Shown: positions 41,829 through 49,227 of the stretch, piece after piece | How positions within the stretch are numbered: position 1 is the stretch's first letter | How the letters are laid out: every line of letters begins with the position of its first letter | Assembly: GCA_016712745.1 (NCBI GenBank) | Contig: JADJQN010000003.1 | Coordinates: forward strand, 124,001 to 188,000 | DNA: 64,000 nucleotides | Direction: 5' to 3' | Origin: Sandaracinaceae bacterium | Lineage (GTDB): Bacteria; Myxococcota_A; Polyangia; Polyangiales; JADJQN01 | Notes under the pieces: model-generated | What the model was told of the DNA's origin: nothing | What the model saw: the letters and a program-made list of their open reading frames with translations, nothing else | Database searches by the model: none | Position numbers and translations under genes: made by a program

Positions 41829-42944
41829 ATGATTCGTCACATGCTTGCGGCAGGGCTTTTTTTCGCCCTGACCTTGGGTGCAGGCATCGCGCTCGCACAA
41901 GATGCTGAAGTCGAGCAGGCGCGCGCAAATTTCAACCACGGTGTCGAGCTTTACGGCGCTTCCGACTACACAGGAGCGCTGGCGTCGTTCCAAGAAGCCT
42001 ATCGCTTGCGTCCGCACCCGACCGTGCGTGTGAACATGGCCAACTGCTACGACCACTTGAACCGTCCGGTCGAAGCGATCTTCCATTTCGAGCACTACCT
42101 CTCCGAGAGCGGTCGCAACGCGCCGGCTCAACAACGTCGTGAGGTCGAGACCGCCCTTGTCGCGCTGCGCCAACGCGTCGGCCAGCTCACGCTTCGCATC
42201 GCGCCCGATGGCGCCACGGTTCGTATTGATGACACGGAAGAGCGTCGCGCTCCGGTTCTCGAACCAGTCACGCTGACGGCCGGCACGCATCACATCACGG
42301 TTACGTTGAACGGCTATCGCAGCGAGGCCCGCACGATTGAAGTCGAAGGCGGACACGGCGCTGACCTTGCACTGCGTCTTGAGCGCGGAGCTGAGCCCAC
42401 CATCGCGACGAACCCTGCACAGAATCCGCTGGGTCAAACGCCGGGCCAGTCGCGGGGCGACAACGGCGTGACGACGCATGACCTGCCAGACGCCACGATT
42501 ACGAGCGAAACTCGCACCCCCAACGCTGATCAGCTGGAGCAGGCCGAGAACGATCGGAACACCGGCCTACACATGACGACCACAACGTGGATCGTCGGCG
42601 GCGTGTCCGCCGGCGCCATTGTCATCGCTTGCATCACAGGCGCGATGGCAAGCGGCGCGAACGCAGACTTCGACGAAGACGTCGCGCGCGCGAACGACAC
42701 CTCGCTGTCTGAGGCCGAGCGCAATGCAGCCATTCGCGCCGGCCATTCGGACGCGAGCCGTGCGAACACCTTGGCAACCGTCACGGACGTACTTGGCATC
42801 GCGGGCGCAATCGGTGTTGGCGTTGCGGTAACGATGTTCTTCTTGAGTGGCGACGATCACCCAGACCAGCAGCAGGCTCGCGTCGTCGCCGCGCCGATGT
42901 TTTCGCAGGATTCTGCAGGAGTGACGGTACGGGGGAGCTTCTGA
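41829..42944 (+). CDS. Secreted/periplasmic TPR-PEGA protein with C-terminal membrane segments
   Basis: 371 residues, ATG preceded by TAGGAGGG. The signal peptide MIRHMLAAGLFFALTLGAGIALA is cleaved near AQD. A TPR-like unit follows (FNHGVELYGASDYTGALASF, QEAYRLRPHPTVRVNMANCY), then a PEGA domain at about 120-180 (VGQLTLRIAPDGATVRIDDT, GTHHITVTLNGYRS). A Thr/Asn/Gln linker leads to two hydrophobic segments (TWIVGGVSAGAIVIACITGA and LGIAGAIGVGVAVTMFFLSG). PEGA domains are associated with surface or envelope proteins. The stop shares one base with the next start (TGATG), so the two genes form an operon. Confidence 0.85.
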   Translation: MIRHMLAAGLFFALTLGAGIALAQDAEVEQARANFNHGVELYGASDYTGALASFQEAYRLRPHPTVRVNMANCYDHLNRPVEAIFHFEHYLSESGRNAPAQQRREVETALVALRQRVGQLTLRIAPDGATVRIDDTEERRAPVLEPVTLTAGTHHITVTLNGYRSEARTIEVEGGHGADLALRLERGAEPTIATNPAQNPLGQTPGQSRGDNGVTTHDLPDATITSETRTPNADQLEQAENDRNTGLHMTTTTWIVGGVSAGAIVIACITGAMASGANADFDEDVARANDTSLSEAERNAAIRAGHSDASRANTLATVTDVLGIAGAIGVGVAVTMFFLSGDDHPDQQQARVVAAPMFSQDSAGVTVRGSF

Positions 42945-44653
42945 TGCGAACAATCTACCTTTTGGCTGCGTGTGCGCTGATCGCGAGCGGATGTAGTGCG
43001 CTCGTCAATCCGGATGAATCGCGGCTCGGCAACCCAAGCGACGTCGATGGCGGGCTCGAGCGCGACCTTGGCAGCGATCGCGACATGGCCACTGGCGACA
43101 TGTATCTCAATTGCGCCGGGGGATGCGATGACGTCATCGCGTGCACGGCTGACACCTGCAACGCAGGTGAGTGTAACCACGAGCCGAACGACGCGCTGTG
43201 CGGCGAAGGCGAACGCTGCAATCGAGGGCGCGGATGCGTCCCGTATCATTGCACTACCAACGGCGACTGCGACGACGACGCGTTCTGCAACGGCGTCGAG
43301 ACGTGCGATCCCGCGGGCGGCGGCACCGGGTGCATTACTGGCACTGCGCCGCAGTGCGCGGATGATTTCGATTGCACCGTAGACTCGTGCAACGAAACTT
43401 CCAATGCGTGCTCGCACGTGGCCAACGACGGGCTTTGCGACGACTCGATCGAGTGCACTGCGGACAGCTGCGATCCAACGGAGACTGGTCACGACGCGCA
43501 GGGCTGCGTGTTCGCGCCCGACAACTCCATGTGCGACTCGAGCTTCTGCATGCCAGGCGCAGTTTGCAGCGCCTCCCTGGGGTGTGTTGGCGGTGCACCG
43601 CGCGTGTGCGACGCGGATACCGATCCGTGCACAGACACAGCGTGCTCCGATGAAATGAACATGTGCGTTAACGTCCCGCACGATGGCGACGGCGATACAT
43701 ATGCGGCACACACGATTCCTGGTGGTTCTTGCGCTGGGACTGATTGCGACGACGCAGATGAAAATGTCCACCCCGGCGCGATGGAGATCTGCAACGCGAA
43801 GGACGACAACTGCGATGGGGAGACCGACGAAGGATGCAGCGACCGCCCCGAGTCGTGCGACGCCCTGTGGCCGGTCACCATTGATTCGGACGGACACGGA
43901 CACGTGAGCGGCAATATCGCCGACTTCTCCAATGACGAAGACGTGCGCTGCGCATCATCGGACGGCAACGGCCGCGATGCCGTGTACTACATCGATCTGA
44001 CGTCAATCTCGGACGTGGTCATTGAGACCGTCGGAAGCACCTTCGACACGACGCTCGCGGTAGGAACGGAATGCGATGTCCACGCGTTCGAAGATGCGTG
44101 CAGCGATGACGTATCGCCGACGGTCATGCAGAGCCGAATATTCCTCCACCGTGCCGGGCCGCGCCCACCGGTGTTGAGCCAGCGCATCTACATCCTCGTC
44201 AAGGCGTACTCAGGGGACGCTTCGAGCGGCACCTACCAACTCGACGTGCGTGTCACGAGCGCTGCGGCCGACGTCTGCATCGGGTCGCCGATCGACATCT
44301 CGAGCGGCGGTTTGATGCTCGGGTGGAGCGGCGGCCTGCTTAGCTCGGACTTGTACTCGGGCGAGTGCGCCGAGTCAGGGGCGTCCGGGCGCGAAGCCGT
44401 GGCGGCGTTCAGCATGCCAAGCGACGGCAGCGCATCGTTCGATGCCGCGAGCGGAGATTTCCGCCCCACCCTTTACGTGAGGCGTCCGACTTGCACCGCG
44501 GCGAGCGAAGTTGGCTGCACCACCGGCTCGGGCGGAGGAGGCGGCGGCACTGCGTCACTCGACGTGAGCGGCCTAATGTCCGAGCGCTACAGCGTGATCA
44601 TCGACGGCGCTCCGAGCAGCCTCGCGACATACACGCTTGTATACGTTCCCTGA
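42944..44653 (+). CDS. Cys-rich lipoprotein with MopE-like repeat
   Basis: 569 residues with a lipoprotein signal (LLAACALIASGC; lipidated Cys17). Residues 55-260 carry repeated Cys motifs of the kind CDDVIACTADTC, CADDFDCTVDSC and CDDSIECTADSC. The MopE-type motif follows: DGDGDTYAAH, GTDCDDADENVHPGAMEICN and KDDNCDGETDEGC, a probable Ca-binding segment. The C-terminal half has two beta-sandwich-like domains with spaced CxxxxxE blocks. This type is common on myxobacterial cell surfaces; the function of this one is unknown. It overlaps the PEGA gene stop by one base. Confidence 0.82.
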   Translation: MRTIYLLAACALIASGCSALVNPDESRLGNPSDVDGGLERDLGSDRDMATGDMYLNCAGGCDDVIACTADTCNAGECNHEPNDALCGEGERCNRGRGCVPYHCTTNGDCDDDAFCNGVETCDPAGGGTGCITGTAPQCADDFDCTVDSCNETSNACSHVANDGLCDDSIECTADSCDPTETGHDAQGCVFAPDNSMCDSSFCMPGAVCSASLGCVGGAPRVCDADTDPCTDTACSDEMNMCVNVPHDGDGDTYAAHTIPGGSCAGTDCDDADENVHPGAMEICNAKDDNCDGETDEGCSDRPESCDALWPVTIDSDGHGHVSGNIADFSNDEDVRCASSDGNGRDAVYYIDLTSISDVVIETVGSTFDTTLAVGTECDVHAFEDACSDDVSPTVMQSRIFLHRAGPRPPVLSQRIYILVKAYSGDASSGTYQLDVRVTSAAADVCIGSPIDISSGGLMLGWSGGLLSSDLYSGECAESGASGREAVAAFSMPSDGSASFDAASGDFRPTLYVRRPTCTAASEVGCTTGSGGGGGGTASLDVSGLMSERYSVIIDGAPSSLATYTLVYVP

Positions 44654-44685
44654 GCGAACGTATCGAGCTGCGGGCGGCGTGCGTT

Positions 44686-46014
44686 CTAAATGACGAAGTC
44701 TGCGGACTCGAGCAGCTCGACTACGCGATAGAGGAAGGAGTTTGCGAGCACGCCATCGACGATGCGATGGTCATAGCTCAATGCCATGTGCATGACGGGG
44801 CGGATGGCCATCAGGTCTTCGCCGTCGTGCTCGACAATGACAACGCGTTTTTGGATCTCGCCGATGCGCAGGATGCCGACGTTCGGCTGCGAGATGATGG
44901 CTCCGCCGAAGAGGTTGCCCTTCAAACCGGGGTTGCTGATCGTGAAGGTCTTGCCCGCGAGATCATCCGACGCGAGCTTTCCGTCGCGTGCCTTCTTGGC
45001 GATTTCGTCGATGGCGCGCGCAAGGCCGCGAACGGTGAGCTCGCCCGCCCCCTTCACGACCGGAACGACGAGGCCATCCGGCGTGTCGACGGCGATGCCG
45101 AGATTAATGTCGCGCAAAAGCACGAATGCGTCGTCGAGAACGCGGGCATTCACGCCGCGATTTTCACGAAGTGCGCGCGCAGTTGCCGCCGCGACGAACG
45201 ACAGGAACGTTAGGTTGACGCCTTCCTTCTTGAGCTCCGCCTTGTGCGTGTCGCGCAAGACGCTCGTGCGATGCAAATCACATTCGGCCACGGTCACCAC
45301 ATGCGGCGACGTGAGCTTTGAGTAGACCATATGGTCGGCGATGATGCGGCGACGACGCGAGAACTTGATGACTTCGTCACCGGGCTTCGGGATGTACGCA
45401 GGAACCTGGAATGCAAGCGGACGACCGGCGGCAGCTGCCGCTCCACCAGCCGAAGACTGTGAGGGCGGGAACGGCACGGGCGCGGGAAACCCGCCTGGTG
45501 AGGTGCCGCGCGCAGGAGCGGGATCGCCATTCGATGTTGGGGGCACGCCTTGCGCTGCGCGAAGAACATCGTCGTGCGTGACGCGGCCATGCTCGCCACT
45601 GGGCGTCACGCGGCCGAGGTCGACATCGTTCTCGCGCGCGAGCTTGCGCACCGAGGGTGAGCTGCGAACGTCAGCGCTTGCGGCGCCAGACGAAGCGCCA
45701 GACGAAACTTGCGCCGCCGGCGCAGCTGCGGGCGTCGCTGCGGGAGCTGCTGCCCGCGGGGCTGCTGCGGCCGAAGCGTTCTCGTCGATTTCGCAAAGGG
45801 CCTGCCCGACCTTCACGGTCGCGCCTTCGGCGGCGAGAATCTTGGTGATCACGCCAGCTGCGGGCGCCGGAATCACGCTGTCGGACTTGTCGGTAAGAAT
45901 CTCGACGACGTCCTGATCTTTTTCGACGCGATCGCCCTCGCGCACGTGCCACTTGCCGACGGTTCCTTCGACGACACTCTCGCCGAGCTGCGGCATTGCC
46001 AACGTTGTGCTCAT
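44686..46014 (-). CDS. Dihydrolipoamide acyltransferase, E2 subunit of a 2-oxo acid dehydrogenase
   Basis: 442 residues: lipoyl domain 1-78 with the lipoylated Lys43 in EILTDKSDS, and an Ala/Pro-rich swinging linker (80-110). The peripheral subunit-binding domain follows at about 120-155 (SPSVRKLARENDVDLGRVTP), then a second linker and the acyltransferase catalytic domain ending in ALSYDHRIVDGV (His-x-x-x-Asp-Gly). E2 forms the core of pyruvate, 2-oxoglutarate or branched-chain dehydrogenase complexes; sequence alone does not decide which, though the lipoyl motif EILTDKSD is seen in branched-chain/2-oxoglutarate types. No E1 or E3 gene is adjacent. Confidence 0.9.
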   Translation of the reverse strand: MSTTLAMPQLGESVVEGTVGKWHVREGDRVEKDQDVVEILTDKSDSVIPAPAAGVITKILAAEGATVKVGQALCEIDENASAAAAPRAAAPAATPAAAPAAQVSSGASSGAASADVRSSPSVRKLARENDVDLGRVTPSGEHGRVTHDDVLRAAQGVPPTSNGDPAPARGTSPGGFPAPVPFPPSQSSAGGAAAAAGRPLAFQVPAYIPKPGDEVIKFSRRRRIIADHMVYSKLTSPHVVTVAECDLHRTSVLRDTHKAELKKEGVNLTFLSFVAAATARALRENRGVNARVLDDAFVLLRDINLGIAVDTPDGLVVPVVKGAGELTVRGLARAIDEIAKKARDGKLASDDLAGKTFTISNPGLKGNLFGGAIISQPNVGILRIGEIQKRVVIVEHDGEDLMAIRPVMHMALSYDHRIVDGVLANSFLYRVVELLESADFVI

Positions 46015-46136
46015 CCGAAAATCCTCCGGCGAAAAAACGCCGATTTCTCAATACCTAAGCCACTACTGCGCGAGGGCTTTGTAACGCCGTTGGCCGGTAA
46101 CAGCAACGGCGATTGCAGAGCCCCCAAAGCTCCCGC

Positions 46137-46343
46137 ATGCTGCGCATCGAAATGGCCGATCTCGAAGAACATGCGTTCAAACGCGATAAGCGCTTTCTAG
46201 TACGGCTAATCTTGGGACTGGCTGTGGCCGCGATAAGCGGTCTTTGGGTCACCTCCCACCTCACCAGCGACTCTACCGGCAGTTGTGCGGCGCGGACCTT
46301 CGGCAATCTTACGGAAACGCCCGTAGATGCAGGCGTGCGTTGA
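46137..46343 (+). CDS. Small hypothetical membrane protein
   Basis: 68 residues from the ATG at 46137 (MLRIEMADLEEHAFKRDKRF), with one hydrophobic span (LVRLILGLAVAAISGLWVTS) and a short exported tail. A later ATG at 46152 is equally possible. No known domain. It is 33 bases before the TerB-like gene in the same direction. Confidence 0.5.
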   Translation: MLRIEMADLEEHAFKRDKRFLVRLILGLAVAAISGLWVTSHLTSDSTGSCAARTFGNLTETPVDAGVR

Positions 46344-46376
46344 CAGCCCGGGCAAACCCTCTGATACCGTAGGGCC

Positions 46377-46703
46377 ATGCCGACCTCGCTCAACTCTGAC
46401 GACCGGATGCGTCTGATGAAGTTTGTCTGCTCCTTTGCCTGGGCGGACCTCGAAATCAAAGAGCCGGAGCGCGCTTACGTAAAGCGCTTGATGCGCCGCC
46501 TCTCGCTCACCCCGGATGAGCGCAAGGAAGTCGAAGGCTGGCTCGAAGTGCCGCCGCGCGCCGAAGAAGTCGATCCGTCGGATATCCCGAAGGCGCATCG
46601 CAAGCTTTTCGTCGACGCCGTCCGCGGCATGATCATGGCCGATGGCCAGGTCAAAGAAGACGAGCGCGAGAACCTCGGCCTGCTCGAACAACTCCTTCGC
46701 TGA
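46377..46703 (+). CDS. TerB-like (tellurite resistance B family) protein
   Basis: A 108-residue all-helical protein with the TerB fold pattern: LMKFVCSFAWADLEIKEPER near the start is the helix-acidic loop-helix that binds metal in TerB, repeated by FVDAVRGMIMADGQVKEDER near the end. The two Asp/Glu-rich turns (ADLEIKE and ADGQVKEDE) are related by internal pseudo-symmetry, as in the family. TerB domains occur in stress and membrane-associated chemical defence systems. It lies 6 bases before the sigma-like gene, so the two are in one operon. Confidence 0.8.
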   Translation: MPTSLNSDDRMRLMKFVCSFAWADLEIKEPERAYVKRLMRRLSLTPDERKEVEGWLEVPPRAEEVDPSDIPKAHRKLFVDAVRGMIMADGQVKEDERENLGLLEQLLR

Positions 46704-46709
46704 TCGAGA

Positions 46710-47474
46710 GTGGAACGACGCGAAGCGCACCACGGCGACGCGCTCTACGTCGCTCTCGATGAGCTTCGAGGCGGAAGCGATCGTCACAGCCGCACGCACG
46801 ATCTCGCGTGGCGCGTGGTCTTTCAATTCGTCGGGACGATAAGACCGCTCGACGAAGATGCGCAGCAGGAAACTCTTCTGCGAATCTCACGCGCGATAGC
46901 TTCGTTCGCAGGCCAGACTGCAGGTGAAGCAGTCCGGTGGGTCAAAACTGTCCACACACGCAAGCACATCGATCAAGTACGCAAAAGCGCACGCGATCCG
47001 GTGGCGCAGAATCTCGATCGCGCTCGTGGCGACGATGAGACGCAGCCATCGGTGGAATTGCTAAGCGCCGCACCAGAGGCACCTTCCGTGGCGGCATTGA
47101 ACGCGTTTGCGGACGAGCTCTTCGTGCGTGTAGACGAAGAGCTAATGCGCACGATCCCAAGGGATAGCGCGAGGCGCCACCTGCGGAGGACCTGGGCTAG
47201 AGCTGCGTTCTTACGTTTAGTTTACGAACTCGATTCGGATGCGATCGTGCGCGAGCTGGCTTTGACCGAGCCACCGTCGAAAGATCTGATATCGAAGTGG
47301 GTCGAACGCGGCCGCGCCGTAATTCGCGATACGCTCGATGCGTGGCCGGACGATGACGATCGGAGCTTGGTGATTGAGACCCTGCGGGCTCTCATGGACG
47401 AGCGCCGCGCTGATGCCGGAAAAGCGCGCAATAGTCGGCGAAAAGGCGAAGCGAAGGACGACGGGAACGCGTGA
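46710..47474 (+). CDS. Divergent RNA polymerase sigma factor-like protein
   Basis: 254 residues from a GTG at 46710. Residues 45-100 resemble sigma region 2 of ECF-type factors: RPLDEDAQQETLLRISRAIA with the acidic DAQQET turn, and VRWVKTVHTRKHIDQVRKSA. The C-terminal part has a helix-turn-helix-like segment (RLVYELDSDAIVRELALTEP, SKDLISKWVERGRAVI), as in region 4. The linker and a long Arg/Lys/Asp-rich tail are unusual. It is followed after 83 bases by a gene with an anti-sigma-like Cys motif. The sigma assignment is an inference from pattern. Confidence 0.65.
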   Translation: MERREAHHGDALYVALDELRGGSDRHSRTHDLAWRVVFQFVGTIRPLDEDAQQETLLRISRAIASFAGQTAGEAVRWVKTVHTRKHIDQVRKSARDPVAQNLDRARGDDETQPSVELLSAAPEAPSVAALNAFADELFVRVDEELMRTIPRDSARRHLRRTWARAAFLRLVYELDSDAIVRELALTEPPSKDLISKWVERGRAVIRDTLDAWPDDDDRSLVIETLRALMDERRADAGKARNSRRKGEAKDDGNA

Positions 47475-47557
47475 AATGAAGGCCCTGTCAGTCCATCAAG
47501 CGCACCTAGCGTCCCTGGCATTAGGGCAGAGCCTCACCACGAGGCTGAGGTCATTCT

Positions 47558-48316
47558 ATGACTGAACAATTCGAAGACTTTTTTCATAAGGCGATTTCAC
47601 AAGCACTCAACTGGAAGGAGGGTCAGCCGCCGTCGGCCATCTACGAAGCGCTCGCCCTCGTGTGCGTAAGCGAGGCGCTTGCGAAGCTCAGCGAAGTAAG
47701 GAAGGCGGATCGCGACGCGCTTGCGCGTCTGGGACGCAGAGCCCTGTTGCAGGCGGGCGGGCGAACCGACGAAGAGGCCGAGGCTCTCGCACTGGTGTTG
47801 CCGCTCGCACGACGCGGGCTTGCGTTCTTGGCAGGCACGGCACCCGCCAATGGGCGTGACGGGGCAGCAATCTATCTTACGCATCCGGGTCCGAGCGAGC
47901 TGGTCGCGATGACCCGGGGCAAGCCCGATGCTTTCGGCGCCGCGTCAGTCGCTCTGCATGTTCTGCAATGCGCGTCCTGCGCCGCAGACTTGTCACTGCT
48001 CGAGCGCGTGCGTGAACCGGCAGGGATTTCGCTGCGCGCCGCTGCCGCTGATCTCTCACCGATGCTGAGTCCTACGGAAGGTCACAGCGTCGGAACTTGC
48101 GAGGCGCTCTCCGCAGAAGCAGTTCTCTTCGACGGAGGCGTGTTGGCCGTATACGCAAACGAGCCACTTGCAGTCCGCTTAGTTGTCGAAGGCGGGACCA
48201 CCGACGACATGCGGCCGGGCTACTGGTCAGGCCGCGTTCCCCAAGACACCGCCACCCTCGACGCCACCCTCTACGTGGGCGACAAAACGACCACCTGGAA
48301 GATCCGGCTGCACTGA
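47558..48316 (+). CDS. Putative anti-sigma-like cytoplasmic protein
   Basis: 252 residues, ATG preceded by TGAGGT. It has no signal peptide or membrane span. The centre contains HVLQCASCAADLSLLERVRE, resembling the H-x(3)-C-x-x-C zinc motif of anti-sigma factors, although the spacing and location (about residue 130) are not the usual N-terminal ones. The C-terminal 80 residues form a small beta domain (VLFDGGVLAVYANEPLAVRL, ATLDATLYVGDKTTTWKIRL). Following a sigma-like gene, it is a plausible partner. The stop codon lies in the arm of a hairpin. Confidence 0.5.
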   Translation: MTEQFEDFFHKAISQALNWKEGQPPSAIYEALALVCVSEALAKLSEVRKADRDALARLGRRALLQAGGRTDEEAEALALVLPLARRGLAFLAGTAPANGRDGAAIYLTHPGPSELVAMTRGKPDAFGAASVALHVLQCASCAADLSLLERVREPAGISLRAAAADLSPMLSPTEGHSVGTCEALSAEAVLFDGGVLAVYANEPLAVRLVVEGGTTDDMRPGYWSGRVPQDTATLDATLYVGDKTTTWKIRLH

Positions 48317-48333
48317 ACGCTCCAAGTGCAGCC
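48306..48333 (+). terminator. Hairpin at the end of the anti-sigma-like gene
   Basis: GGCTGCACT pairs with AGTGCAGCC across a 10-base loop; the stop codon lies at the stem base. No T-run follows, so terminator function is only possible. Confidence 0.4.
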
Positions 48334-48406
48334 GCGCGCGGCGGCGTTCGCACTTCGTCGACGCTATCGCAGCGACGCAACTATACGCGGCCAGAAGTGG
48401 TGACGC

Positions 48407-48553
48407 GCTCCTCGTATCAGAACGGCCAGCTACGCGGCCGGGCGAGAGGGGACGGGCTCCTCGTATCAGAACGGCCAGCTACGCGGCCGGGCGAGAGGGG
48501 ACGCGCTCCTCGTATCAGAACGGCCAGCTACGCGGCCGGGCGAGAGGGGACGC
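48407..48553. repeat. Three tandem copies of a 49-bp repeat
   Basis: Units start at 48407, 48456 and 48505 and begin GCTCCTCGTATCAGAACGGC. Each contains the near-palindromic GGCCAGCTACGCGGCC and ends GAGAGGGGACG. The copies are virtually identical, so the array is recent. It is not a CRISPR array because no variable spacers separate the units. Confidence 0.9.
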
Positions 48554-48566
48554 GCTTCAGGGGACG

Positions 48567-48677
48567 GGAGTCCTTGCAAATCCGCGCCTAGGAGCCGTGC
48601 GGGCCGGTGGCGCGGGCAAGGACTCCCTCGGCTCTCATGCCAAGTGGCGCGTGGTTCCCAGCATTGCCACTTGGCAT
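48567..48677 (+). ncRNA. Structured intergenic element, copy A (putative RNA or DNA hairpin element)
   Basis: Stem 1: GGAGTCCTTGC (48567-48577) pairs perfectly with GCAAGGACTCC (48616-48626). Inside it, after a 4-base bulge, CCGCGCC pairs with GGCGCGG around a 20-base loop starting TAGGAGCCGTGC. After CTCGGCTCTC comes stem 2: ATGCCAAGTGGC (48637-48648) with GCCACTTGGCAT (48666-48677). A second copy lies inverted at 49006-49117. All three stems differ between copies by compensated base pairs, while the loops are nearly unchanged. That pattern means the fold is selected. Whether it is transcribed is unknown. Confidence 0.6.
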
Positions 48678-48737
48678 TCGAGACGCCCCTTACGCGCATC
48701 CCCTCTCGCCCGACCGCTAGCGCACATCCCCTCGCAG

Positions 48738-48897
48738 AAAAGGGGACGTTCCCCTTTTCGGCTGCTCTCCGTTCAACCTGTTGAGTGAAAAAGGGGAACG
48801 TCCCCTTTATTCGCGCTGTCGTGCGGAAAAGGGGACGTTCCCCTTTTCGGCCGCTCTCCGTTCAACCTCCTGAGTGAAAAAGGGGAACGTCCCCTTT
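48738..48897. repeat. Duplicated 89-bp unit with four GGGGACGTTCCCC-type palindromes
   Basis: Palindromes AAAAGGGGACGTTCCCCTTT and AAAAGGGGAACGTCCCCTTT alternate at about 48738, 48788, 48827 and 48877. The block 48738-48808 recurs at 48827-48897 with few changes. The unit is nearly symmetric. It lies exactly between the two inverted structured elements. Confidence 0.85.
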
Positions 48898-49005
48898 CTC
48901 CTTTCTTTTGTCGTGCGGCGCACGCGTTACGCACTTGGCGAACTTGCGATTGGCCGGCGTGCGAATAGCGGGCGGAAGTGGGGATGTGCGTAGGGGGCGT
49001 CGCGA

Positions 49006-49117
49006 ATGCCAACTCGCTAAGCTGGAGACCACGCGCGAGTTGGCATGAGAGCCGAGGAACCTCTTGCCCGTGCCACCGGCCTGCACGGCTCCTAGGCACG
49101 GATCTGCAAGAGGTTCC
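49006..49117 (-). ncRNA. Structured intergenic element, copy B (inverted)
   Basis: Read on the minus strand it repeats copy A: stem 1 GGAACCTCTTGC / GCAAGAGGTTCC (49106-49117 with 49056-49067), inner stem CCGTGCC / GGCACGG, loop starting TAGGAGCCGTGC, and stem 2 ATGCCAACTCGC / GCGAGTTGGCAT (49035-49046 with 49006-49017). Relative to copy A the stems carry paired substitutions (for example CCGCGCC/GGCGCGG to CCGTGCC/GGCACGG). It ends about 110 bases past the stop of the kinase gene. Confidence 0.6.
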
Positions 49118-49227
49118 GTCCCCCGCAGCACGTCCCCACTTCCGGCCGCGTATCGCTTCGCGCTGCGCCTTAAGCGATCAGATCGTTGCGCGCGTCGTGG
49201 CCAACGCGCGATGCGTTGCTGCGTCGG

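Noticed and set aside
48407..48553. CRISPR array
   Set aside because: Units are contiguous 49-bp tandem copies without variable spacers, and no cas gene is nearby.
48183..48788. Open frames across the repeat cluster (201, 164 and 108 codons)
   Set aside because: They consist of translated tandem and inverted repeats, occur on both strands and show no protein-like conservation beyond the DNA repeats.
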